Assembly (NCBI GenBank): GCA_947501565.1
Contig: CANMWJ010000002.1
Coordinates: 62,001-126,000 of the forward strand
DNA from: an uncultured Marinobacterium sp.
GTDB lineage: Bacteria > Pseudomonadota > Gammaproteobacteria > Pseudomonadales > Balneatricaceae
Direction of reading: 5' to 3'
DNA length: 64,000 bases
The notes below the pieces were generated by a model. That model made no database searches, was not told the origin of the DNA, and worked only from the letters and a program-made list of their open reading frames with translations. Made by a program: the position numbers and the translations under genes. Below are positions 25,519 through 33,900 of the stretch, one piece after another. Position 1 is the stretch's first letter; every line of letters begins with the position of its first letter.

Positions 25519-26382
25519 ATGTTTACTCGTGTTTACCGCTGCTTTTTTCTGACCCTGTTTCTGCTCGCCAGCCCGCTTTCCTTCGCTGACTACAGCATTG
25601 AACAGATCAAAGGCGATCTGTACCGCTTTATCGATGACCGGCACCGCTCCGTCTTTCTGGTGAAAGAGGAGGGGATTCTGCTGGTGGATACACTCAACCG
25701 GCCAGCGGCTGAGTGGCTCAAGGCCGAGCTGAAGGCCCGTTTCGACAAGCCCGTGAAATACGTGGTGTTTAGCCACAACCACAGTGATCATATCTACGGC
25801 GCAGAGGTGTTTGACGAGCCGGGGACCACCTTTGTGGCACATCGCTTGGCCAGGCAGGATATCCGGATGACGCGGGCTAAAACGGTGGTACCTGATCTGG
25901 TGTTCGACGACCAGCTCAACCTGACTCTGGGCGATAGCGAAGTGCAGCTGCGATACCACGGGCCAAACGATGGCCGTGGATCGATCAGCGTGCTGTTCCC
26001 CAGGGAGCAGACTTTGTTTGTGGTGGACTGGATTCTCGTTGGCCGGATGCCGTGGCGTAAACTCTGGAGTTACGATATCCGCGGCATGATCAACTCGACC
26101 CGCGATGTGCTGCAGCTGGAGTTTGATACCTTTGTGGGTGGCCATGCGGACGTCGGCAGCAAGGCAGACGTCGAACGTTATCTGGCGTATCTGGAAGCAT
26201 TACATGGGGCCGTAGTGGAGGCGATCCACGACGGCAAGTCGCTGACAGAGATGAAGGAGACGATCCGGTTGGATAAGTTCAGCGATTTCCGCAACTACGA
26301 GGCCTGGTTACCACTGAACATCGAAGGGGTGTACGAGCGTCTGATCGAAGAGTCAGGGATGGGGTGGCGGTCCGACCTATGA
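25519..26382 (+). CDS. Exported metallo-beta-lactamase-fold hydrolase
   Basis: 287 residues from the ATG at 25519 (GGAG 6 nt upstream), with a signal peptide (CFFLTLFLLASPLSFADY). The metal site is HNHSDH (HxHxDH) near residue 95, preceded by ILLVDTLNRPAAEWL; a later His lies in VGGHADVGSK. The canonical His/Asp set looks slightly diverged because the third His motif is not obvious. The fold hydrolyses esters, amides or thioesters; the substrate is unknown. It ends 1 bp before the stop of a convergent gene. Confidence 0.82.
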   Translation: MFTRVYRCFFLTLFLLASPLSFADYSIEQIKGDLYRFIDDRHRSVFLVKEEGILLVDTLNRPAAEWLKAELKARFDKPVKYVVFSHNHSDHIYGAEVFDEPGTTFVAHRLARQDIRMTRAKTVVPDLVFDDQLNLTLGDSEVQLRYHGPNDGRGSISVLFPREQTLFVVDWILVGRMPWRKLWSYDIRGMINSTRDVLQLEFDTFVGGHADVGSKADVERYLAYLEALHGAVVEAIHDGKSLTEMKETIRLDKFSDFRNYEAWLPLNIEGVYERLIEESGMGWRSDL

Positions 26383-26383
26383 T

Positions 26384-26770
26384 CTATTGATCCGGCAGGG
26401 AGCAGCCCTCTTTGCAGCGTGCGCGGAAACGGTAGCGCGCGAAACAACGGTAGGCTACATCCAGTAGCGAAGTAAGTCGTAGTGTTTCCACGGTTACAGC
26501 CAGCATGCGGTAGTATGGCAGCTCGCGCCATATCACCACAAAAGAGTAGGCGCCACGCTGCAGATCGCCCTGTCGGTCGGTGGTGTGCAGGAGTTTCATC
26601 GCGTCGCTAAACTCAACGCCCTGTGCTTTAAGTAGCTCAGGGCGTTGCCATATATCCAGCCACTCAACCTTAGCTGCCCGATCCAGTCGTTTATAGTGTT
26701 CGATCTCCCGGCGACACAGCGGGCAGTTGCCGTCGTAAAACACCACAGGTTTTTTCATAGCGTTTGTCAT
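26384..26770 (-). CDS. DCC family (DUF393) thiol-disulfide-like protein
   Basis: 128 residues from the ATG at 26770 (or 124 from 26758). The family signature is FYDGNCPLCRREIEHYKRLD with DGxCPLC at the N-terminus, then LHTTDRQGDLQRGAYSFVVI. The C-terminus carries an extra Cys pair (RARCKEGCSLPDQ). Members are thioredoxin-like and of uncertain function. It has its own predicted promoter (26817-26792) and diverges from the SDR at 26870, in keeping with membership of the photo-oxidative regulon. Confidence 0.85.
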   Translation of the reverse strand: MTNAMKKPVVFYDGNCPLCRREIEHYKRLDRAAKVEWLDIWQRPELLKAQGVEFSDAMKLLHTTDRQGDLQRGAYSFVVIWRELPYYRMLAVTVETLRLTSLLDVAYRCFARYRFRARCKEGCSLPDQ

Positions 26771-26791
26771 TCTGGTTTCTGTTTCGCGTTG

Positions 26792-26817
26792 TACGTGACA
26801 GAGCCATGATCGGTTCA
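26792..26817 (-). promoter_or_regulatory. Predicted ECF promoter of the DCC gene
   Basis: Minus strand TGAACC (one mismatch to TGATCC), 16 nt, CGTA. It physically interleaves with the opposing promoter at 26807-26832: the -35 elements of the two overlap. Confidence 0.55.
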
Positions 26818-26832
26818 ATTGATATATGCGTA
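26807..26832 (+). promoter_or_regulatory. Predicted ECF promoter of the SDR gene
   Basis: TGATCG (26807-26812), 16 nt, CGTA (26829-26832), 38 bp before the ATG at 26870. Confidence 0.62.
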
Positions 26833-26869
26833 ACAGTAGCAATCAGTTACAGCGCGTGGAGCCAACAGG

Positions 26870-27619
26870 ATGACACATTTCAATAGTTTTGATGCCCCGT
26901 TAACGGTGGCGGTTTTTGGTGCTTCTGGCGGGATCGGTTCTGCCATGATTGAGCGGCTGTTGCGGGATGACAGGGTCGAGGAGGTACTCGCGTTCTCAAG
27001 GTCCGCACCTTCGATGAGCGCCCCAGAGGACAAAACACTGAGCTGCTATCCGGTGGATGTCACCGATAAACTCAGTATCGCTACCGCTGCACAGTCTCTA
27101 CAAGGTAAACGCCTAGACCTTGTTATTGTTGCGACCGGTCTTTTACACCAGCCTGAGATCTCACCGGAGAAAAGTCTGAACGGTTTATCGGAGGACAGCT
27201 TTCAGCAGTTGATGTCGGTAAACGCCTTGGCGCCATTGATGATCGCAAAACATCTGCAGCCCCTGATGAAACCACGGAAAAAAACGGTGTTTGCTGCCCT
27301 GTCTGCGCGGGTGGGCAGTATCTCCGATAATCGCCTGGGTGGTTGGTACAGTTATCGCGCCAGCAAGGCCGCGCTGAACATGCTTCTCAAAACGTTGGCG
27401 ATAGAAACGCGTCGTCGTAATCCGCAGCAGATCATCGTGGGTCTTCATCCCGGTACGGTTGATACGGCATTGTCTAAGCCGTTTCAGAAAAATGTAAAAC
27501 CCGGTGCGTTGTTTACCGCAGATGATTCGGCGCGTTATCTGTTGAACGTGATTGATGGGTTGTCGGCGGAGCAGAGTGGCGGGATTTTTGATTGGCAAGG
27601 GCGTGAAATCACGCCCTGA
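26870..27619 (+). CDS. Short-chain dehydrogenase (C-factor/CsgA-like)
   Basis: 249 residues. Cofactor motif FGASGGIGSAMIERLL at residues ~16-30, Ser in ALSARVGSI, active-site YRASK (YSYRASKAALNMLL). This is the short, C-factor-like SDR subgroup common in gammaproteobacteria; the substrate is unknown. Predicted sigma promoter upstream. The 3' end is 41 bp from the convergent folE. Confidence 0.87.
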   Translation: MTHFNSFDAPLTVAVFGASGGIGSAMIERLLRDDRVEEVLAFSRSAPSMSAPEDKTLSCYPVDVTDKLSIATAAQSLQGKRLDLVIVATGLLHQPEISPEKSLNGLSEDSFQQLMSVNALAPLMIAKHLQPLMKPRKKTVFAALSARVGSISDNRLGGWYSYRASKAALNMLLKTLAIETRRRNPQQIIVGLHPGTVDTALSKPFQKNVKPGALFTADDSARYLLNVIDGLSAEQSGGIFDWQGREITP

Positions 27620-27660
27620 CCAATAGAGAGCTTTATCGAACGTGCCGCTTACTTAAGGGC

Positions 27661-28299
27661 TTACCGAAGAAACTCGGCGCGGGTACGTTCGTTGCTCTTG
27701 AAGATACCACCCAGTGCGGTGGTTTCAGTGTCGGAGTTCATATCCATCACGCCGCGGGATTTCACACAGTAGTGTGTGGCGTTGATGGTAACTGCGACGT
27801 TGTCGGTCTCCAGCAGGGCTTGCAGGGCAACCAGAATCTGTTGGGTCAGACGCTCCTGAACCTGTGGGCGCTGCGCAAAGAACCGTACGATACGATTGAT
27901 CTTCGACAGGCCAATAATCTTCTTGCCCGGGATATAGGCAACTTTTGCCATCCCGTCGATGGTCACAAAGTGGTGCTCACAGGAGCTAAGCACACTGATA
28001 TCGCGTACCTTCACCATCTCGTCGACCTTCATCTTGTTCTCAATCAGGGCGATCTTAGGGAAGTTCTCATAATCCAGGCCGCCAAACAGCTCATACACGT
28101 ACATTTTGGCGATGCGGTGTGGGGTTTCTTCCAGGCTGTCGTCTTCCAGATCCATACCGAGCGTAGCAACTACTTCGGCCATCAGGCCCTTGATGCGCTC
28201 GTACTTTTGTTCGTTGCTGAGACCTGTTTCGATCAGCGGCGTTTCCAGCCCTTTTTCGATTAGCTGGTTGCGGACAAGTTCTGCTTCAGTAGAGATCAT
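27661..28299 (-). CDS. folE: GTP cyclohydrolase I
   Basis: 212 residues. It makes 7,8-dihydroneopterin triphosphate, the first step of folate/pterin synthesis. Zinc and active-site motifs: [34 protein letters not shown] (Cys and His ligands), [33 protein letters not shown]. The predicted ECF promoter (28351-28325, 17-nt spacer) suggests light/singlet-oxygen control. The logic may be supply of the reduced-folate antenna (MTHF) for photolyase, an inference. A second housekeeping folE could exist elsewhere. Confidence 0.95.
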   Translation of the reverse strand: MISTEAELVRNQLIEKGLETPLIETGLSNEQKYERIKGLMAEVVATLGMDLEDDSLEETPHRIAKMYVYELFGGLDYENFPKIALIENKMKVDEMVKVRDISVLSSCEHHFVTIDGMAKVAYIPGKKIIGLSKINRIVRFFAQRPQVQERLTQQILVALQALLETDNVAVTINATHYCVKSRGVMDMNSDTETTALGGIFKSNERTRAEFLR

Positions 28300-28324
28300 A
28301 GTTCTTTCTTCTTAAATCCCTTTG

Positions 28325-28351
28325 TACGTTGCGCTGCAGTCATCCGGATCA
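28325..28351 (-). promoter_or_regulatory. Predicted ECF promoter of folE
   Basis: Minus strand TGATCC (28351-28346), 17 nt, CGTA (28328-28325); one nt longer spacing than the others. It lies 26 bp before the folE ATG. Confidence 0.55.
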
Positions 28352-28389
28352 CAGCGGGCAAAAAACTGGAGCGGCATTGTAACCAATAG

Positions 28390-28415
28390 TGATCCGCATG
28401 TCGGGCCTCTGCGTA
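28390..28415 (+). promoter_or_regulatory. Predicted ECF promoter of the second DUF3833 gene
   Basis: TGATCC (28390-28395), 16 nt, CGTA (28412-28415). This places the transcript start inside the longer open frame that begins at 28322, so the gene must start further downstream. Confidence 0.68.
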
Positions 28416-28504
28416 ATATTTCTTACATTGAGGCGGAGTTTTTCGCCGTTTTTTCATCTTTATGTGCCTATTTCCCTACAACTGGTAAGAGAACACAGAG
28501 TCCC

Positions 28505-29002
28505 GTGCACGAGAAAATTTACTTCAAACAATGTGAAGAAAGCGAATCTACGGTGTTCGATCTGTACCGTTATTTCGCTGGAGAAACAACCGCCTGGGGT
28601 ATCTTTGAGGACCGCTTTGGCGCTTTGCGTCGAGCGTTTACGGTGAAAATAGAGGGTGTGATCGAGCAGGATACCGAACAGGATACATTAGTACTGCACG
28701 AGGATTTCGATTACGCCGATGGCGCCACTGAAACTCGGGTATGGAAGATTAAATCGCTGGGCGACGGGCGATATTCCGGCACCGCCGGGGATGTGGTCGG
28801 ACAAGCCGAGGGGCAGATTGATGGCAATCAGCTAAGTTGGCAATACCAGATGGAGCTGCCGATCGGTGGGCGAAACGTTCGGGTCAGGTTTGACGACCGA
28901 ATGTACTTGCTGGATGACGGAATACTGGTCAACCGTGCCACGGTGACCAAGTGGGGAATTACGCTGGGCACCGTGTCGATCTTTTTCAAAAAGCCGGATT
29001 AG
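28505..29002 (+). CDS. DUF3833 family protein, second copy, no signal peptide
   Basis: 165 residues from the GTG at 28505, chosen because the predicted promoter (28390-28415) excludes the start at 28322 and because the DUF3833 homology begins here: VFDLYRYFAGETTAWGIFED, LHEDFDYADGATE, GTAGDVVGQAEG, LDDGILVNRATVTKWGI. It is clearly homologous to the lipoprotein at 5167 but lacks a lipobox. Both copies lie behind the same promoter type. The function is unknown. The start is uncertain; the gene call is firm. Confidence 0.78.
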   Translation: MHEKIYFKQCEESESTVFDLYRYFAGETTAWGIFEDRFGALRRAFTVKIEGVIEQDTEQDTLVLHEDFDYADGATETRVWKIKSLGDGRYSGTAGDVVGQAEGQIDGNQLSWQYQMELPIGGRNVRVRFDDRMYLLDDGILVNRATVTKWGITLGTVSIFFKKPD

Positions 29003-29637
29003 CGGTTCAGGACCTGAACAACCCGAAGAGACCCGACTGCTGCGAGAGGATGCAGTAGTCGATTGTTTTCCATCAGTTCATTGTAAAAACGGGTGCAACC
29101 CGCCCACTCATCGATATCGTGAAAACAGATCAGCCCCCCTTCAGAAACAAACGGAGACCAACTTTCGTAGTCAGCTTTGGTCGCTTCGTAGGAGTGGTCG
29201 CCGTCGATAAATAGCAGGCGGATCGGTTTGTCCCAGCGTTGAACTGCTTCCAGCGAGGACTTTTGAATGGGTTCGACCCAATCGAGCAAGCCTACCGAAC
29301 CCAGGTTGTTGCAGAAGGTATTGAAAGTAGAGCCATCCTTAATCAGGACCTTATTCTCGTACTTCTGGCCTGGTTGGTGTTCGGGGGACCCCTGAAAGTG
29401 GTCAACTGCATAGACCTTTCCTCGCTTCGAACGTTGGATGCCGGATGCCAGCCAGCTGGTGGAGAGGCCGCACATGGAGCCGATCTCTACAACCTCGCCC
29501 TGGCCCGGCCCGAACTCGGCAAGCTGCATTAAGGCAAAACCTTCGATGCCGCTCAGATAGCCATCGATGTGCTCAAACTTATCCAGGTGTTTCAGGTACT
29601 CTCCGACAGACTTTATGCCGCTAAAGATGTTGTCCAA
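28999..29637 (-). CDS. Class I SAM-dependent methyltransferase
   Basis: 212 residues, Methyltransf_24-like: GFALMQLAEFGPGQGEVVEIGSMCGLSTSWLA forms the SAM site region (split here: GQGEVVEIGSMCGLS), followed by VDHFQGSPEH, LFIDGDHSYEATKADYESW and LICFHDIDEW, as in cephalosporin-hydroxylase/sugar methyltransferase relatives. The substrate is unknown. It follows the oxidoreductase at 29707 on the same strand at 69 bp and overlaps the convergent DUF3833 gene by 4 bp. Confidence 0.82.
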   Translation of the reverse strand: MDNIFSGIKSVGEYLKHLDKFEHIDGYLSGIEGFALMQLAEFGPGQGEVVEIGSMCGLSTSWLASGIQRSKRGKVYAVDHFQGSPEHQPGQKYENKVLIKDGSTFNTFCNNLGSVGLLDWVEPIQKSSLEAVQRWDKPIRLLFIDGDHSYEATKADYESWSPFVSEGGLICFHDIDEWAGCTRFYNELMENNRLLHPLAAVGSLRVVQVLNR

Positions 29638-29706
29638 AGTCCAATCCTTTTACTTGAAGCTCTCTTTCAGGTGCCGTGCCGGTCAAACACGTTTACGGAT
29701 CTTATA

Positions 29707-30699
29707 TCAGAAATCGGTAGTGTTGAGCAGACGCTGGGCCAATGCATTGGCGCTATGCCAGGCTCTCTCAAGGCCGCCCTGGCTATCACCATCGTGCAAC
29801 CAGTCACCACAGACGCCGATGTTAGTTTCTTCGCTCCAGAGATGGCCTGTTTCACTGAGCGGTTGCTGACGGGCGTATAACCAGCGATGCACACGCTGTG
29901 CGCTTATCTCGCCAGTGTAGCCGGTGGTTTCCCGGAACGCGGACAGCAACAAGTCGGCGACCTGTTCGGGTGCTGTTTCCAGGTGCTGTTGCGTCCAGCT
30001 ATCGCGCGCTTCGATCACCCAGGTCTCAGCCGTATCAGAGTTGTCAGCACTACCTCTGCCCGGTTTGGCGCTGTCGCGCACTAAGCGCAGCAGACAATCG
30101 TGTTCACCGTAGTAGACATCCGGTTTAACCTCGGTGGGTGATGCAAGTTTAACGACCAGCACCCAGGATGCCGACGGATATACCTCGGCTGCCCGCTGTG
30201 TAAAACGAGGTACTGCTTCCAGCAGGGGCACAGCTTGGGGAGCAGGCGTGGTTACAACAACTGAATCAAAATGCCCGAGCGGCTGGCCGTGCTCGTCACG
30301 CACGATAACACCTTCGGTTTCGGGCCAGATGTAGCCCACACGGGTCTGGGTGATCAGCTCTGCTCCTGCCAGCAGGGACCGGGTTAACGCGCTCTGACGA
30401 GGGGCATGTACGTAGGTATCCAGCGCTGTGATCTGGCCGCCGGAGAGGGATTCGCAGTGAGGCTGCCAGTGAGAGACGGCAGGTTGCTGGGCGAGCCATT
30501 CACGAAAAGCGGCGCTCTCCGGTTCGAACCAGGGTGCGCCCAGGTCTGCACTCTGGTCATCTACCCGGCAGCTGGCCAGGCGACCGCCGGTACCACGGCT
30601 TTTGTCGAAAACGGTGACTTTGCAGCCCTGATCCAGCATGCGGCGAGCGAAGGTTGCTCCCGCCAGACCAGCGCCGATAACGGCAATATGGTTGTCCAT
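29707..30699 (-). CDS. NAD(P)/FAD-dependent oxidoreductase (renalase-like)
   Basis: 330 residues. FAD motif IAVIGAGLAGATFARRML at the N-terminus, then VFDKSRGTGGRLASCRV, the renalase/amine-oxidase-like signature; the C-terminus has IGVCGDWLHDGDSQGGLERA, which binds the flavin. The substrate is unknown. A clear predicted ECF promoter (30760-30735) puts it in the same regulon as phrB. Related enzymes are frequent in ChrR-linked gene sets. Confidence 0.86.
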   Translation of the reverse strand: MDNHIAVIGAGLAGATFARRMLDQGCKVTVFDKSRGTGGRLASCRVDDQSADLGAPWFEPESAAFREWLAQQPAVSHWQPHCESLSGGQITALDTYVHAPRQSALTRSLLAGAELITQTRVGYIWPETEGVIVRDEHGQPLGHFDSVVVTTPAPQAVPLLEAVPRFTQRAAEVYPSASWVLVVKLASPTEVKPDVYYGEHDCLLRLVRDSAKPGRGSADNSDTAETWVIEARDSWTQQHLETAPEQVADLLLSAFRETTGYTGEISAQRVHRWLYARQQPLSETGHLWSEETNIGVCGDWLHDGDSQGGLERAWHSANALAQRLLNTTDF

Positions 30700-30734
30700 T
30701 AGATTATTGATCCTTGATTCTTAACTCTTCCGAC

Positions 30735-30760
30735 TACGAAAAAAATGCGTAGTCGGATCA
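30735..30760 (-). promoter_or_regulatory. Predicted ECF promoter of the renalase-like gene
   Basis: Minus strand TGATCC (30760-30755), 16 nt, CGTA (30738-30735). It lies within a CGACTACG/CGTAGTCG inverted repeat, so a hairpin also forms here. Confidence 0.68.
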
Positions 30761-30953
30761 ATAGGTTGGGCTGTAATTTAAAGCTTTTATGTCGAGAATC
30801 AACAAGATCTGCCGAAAACAACAGATAAGAGAGGCGTACAAACACATGGGAGTTTCCGTATTTGAGAAACTTCACTATAGTTGTGCTTCAGAATGTAGGG
30901 ATTTATCAATCGAGTCAGGACCTACTCATTATTTTTTGTTCCGAGAGGTGTTG

Positions 30954-33900
30954 ATGGAGCAGAGTACTATCGTACCTGACCTCAGCGAACGCTTTATGCG
31001 TCTTGAGCCGCTTCACGAGGCGGACGGCAAAACCGTTTTTGAACGCTCCTGTTTTAGTCATCTATCGCCCTTTGAGATCAGCGCTGCGTTGGAAAACGAA
31101 CGCGTTATTCTTGATCATCTTGGCGGACGTGGTGCACCCGACCTTGTCGAAACGGTCGAAGACGGTAGTGCGGCCCATAGGCTGATTACCGCATCCCCCA
31201 TATCGTTGGCACAACAGCCGATAACCACGCTGTCCCTTAAAGACAAGCTCCAGATCGCCATAAGCCTCGCACGCGCTCTCGCACGCGTCCATTCTCAGGA
31301 CATCTTCCATCTGGCGTTGCGCCCGGCGACTTTCCTGTTATCTCCGCAATACACTAAGGCGGTACTGGTCGATTTCAGTTCAGCCCGGCACTGTCCAAAG
31401 ACCCGGAAGGGGATAGGGCACTTCCGGCCCATGATCGCCGACGTACGCTTTCTGGCGCCGGAACAGGGGTATGAAATTGACCGCAGCCTTGATCACCGAA
31501 CGGATCTGTACAGCCTGGGGTGTGTTTTTTATTGGTTGTTTTGTGGTGCCGTTCCTTTTGCTGAGCTGCAACAGGATGAGGAGATCAGCTACGCCCATAT
31601 CGCGCGATCCCTCAGCTTGAAACATTGGTCGATGGGACAGGGGCAGACAGCGACTGTGCTGGCCGATATCACCCATCGTTTGCTGCAGATTGAACCGCGA
31701 GACCGGTATCAGAGCTGTGCCGGGTTGCTGTCAGATCTGGAGTATCTGCTTGAGGTAATCACGCAAAACCGCTCGCTGGATGGATTCGAGGTGGGTGAAG
31801 CCGACCGCAGCGAGCGGCTGCAGATACCTCAGCGTTTGTACGGCCGTGAGCAGGAGCTGACTCAGCTGATGGACGCCTTTGGGCGGGTAGTGGATGGCCC
31901 CTGTGAAGCGCTGTTGGTGGCGGGATACTCCGGAGTGGGCAAATCGGCGCTGGTCAACCAGATACAGAAACCGGTTCTGGAGAATGGCGGACTTTTCGTA
32001 TTCGGTAAGTTCGATCAGTATCGCAGTACCATGCCCTACAGTGCGATTGAACAGGCGTTCAGCCATTTCATACGCTTGATTCTGGCTATGCCCGCAGATC
32101 AGATGCAGGCATGGCGCGACCGCCTGAATGAGGCACTGGCACCTAATGCTCAGGTGCTTATCGAGATCATGCCCGATCTGGGGCGGCTGCTTGGACCGCA
32201 ACCAGCACCCGCGCCTTTGGGAGCGGATGAACGACAAAACCGTTTTAACCGCGTATTCCTGCAGTTTATCCACGCGATCAGCAGCGAACATAAACCGCTG
32301 GTGGTGTTTATCGATGACCTTCAGTGGGCGGATCGGGCCAGTATCCAGCTGCTACGTTTGCTGCTGACCGATACTGACTGCAGGCACTGCCTGTTGCTGG
32401 GCGCCTATCGTGACAATGAAGTAGATGCGCGGCACCCCTTTATACAGATGTTGTCTGACCTTGAGGACAGCACTGCCCGCATCAGCCAGATTAATCTGCA
32501 GCCGCTTGGTGTTGCCCATCTGCAACAGCTGATCGCAGATTCGCTGGACCTGCAGACGACCGAGGTCGCGACCTTAGCCGATCTGGTGCACACCAAAACC
32601 GATGGCAATCCATTCTTCTTAAGGCAGTTCCTGCAGGAGCTGTATCAGCAGGAGTTGCTGAGTTTCGATTACGATCAGAACCGTTGGTGCTGGTCTGTTG
32701 AGCAAATTGCGCAATCCTCCATCACCGATAACGTTGTGGCTCTGATGGTCGGTAAGATCAGCCGTCTGCCCGAAGCGACCCAGCGTCAGCTGCAGCACGC
32801 GTCTTGTATCGGCGCTGTATTCCCACTGGCACTTGTCCGTGCGCTAGAGGGTGATGGTGAAATGGGTGCTGCACCTGAGACCCAGCTGGAGGCCGCCTAC
32901 CAGAGCGGACTTGTGCAGCCGGTCAGGTTGCCAGGAGGCGATGATGCACCGGTGGAAGAGGTGCGTTTCCTGCACGACCGGGTCCAGCAGGCGGCGTATT
33001 CATTGCTCGATGATGACAAACGTCAGCAGCTGCATCATCGCATCGGTCGGTTGTTACTCGACAGCTACGATGAAAAAGCGCTGGAGGAGCACTGTTTCAG
33101 CGTTGTGGGGCACTTCAATCAGGCCCCGCATCTACTCAGCGTGGATGAGAAAGCGCGTGTTATCGCACTGAACCTTCAGGCTGCCCAGAAAGCTAAGGAT
33201 GCCAGCGCCTACGGAACGGCGGTGAACTATCTCAATGCGTTGTTCAGCCTGAGTGATGATCTCCCGGATGTTTCTGACACGCAGCTGTTTCAGGCGGCGA
33301 TTGAACGTCTTGAATGCCTCTTCCTCGCCGGGGAGTTCGAACTGGCTGAAGCACAGATTGCCGAAGTTAAAGCGCGTTGTGCTTATCCCGATCAGCAGGT
33401 GATGTTAAACACTGTCCTGATCACCCAATACACCCGTTACGGCCAGCTGCAAAGGGCGATCGATCAGGGATTGGAGGCCTTGGCTCAACTGGGGTATTCG
33501 ATGCCACGCGAGCCGGGCATGGAAGATATCGGTGCAGCGATCGCCGAGGTTCAGGCTGAACTGGCGAAAGTCTCTTTCCGCGAATTGAGTAAGAAACCCG
33601 AAGTCCAGGACGCAACGGTATTGCGCACGCTGGAGATCCTGATGGCCATGCAGCCGTGCTGTTACAACTCAGGCTCGATACTCTTTCCGCTGACCATTCT
33701 TGGATTGCTGAAGCTGACCCAAACCCACGGCAACAGTGCACACTCCAGCTACGTCTTCATGATGTACGGATTGCTCTGTACCAAGGTGCTGAAAGACTAC
33801 GACACCGCCTTTGAAGCCGCCCGTTACTCGAAACTGATCGGTCAGAAGTTTCCGGCCAACGCGCTCACGGAAGGGCGTTTGCTGATGATGTACAGCAACT

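Noticed and set aside
28322-28504. N-terminal extension of the second DUF3833 protein
   Set aside because: The extension lacks homology and hydrophobic signal features and would lie upstream of or across the predicted promoter.
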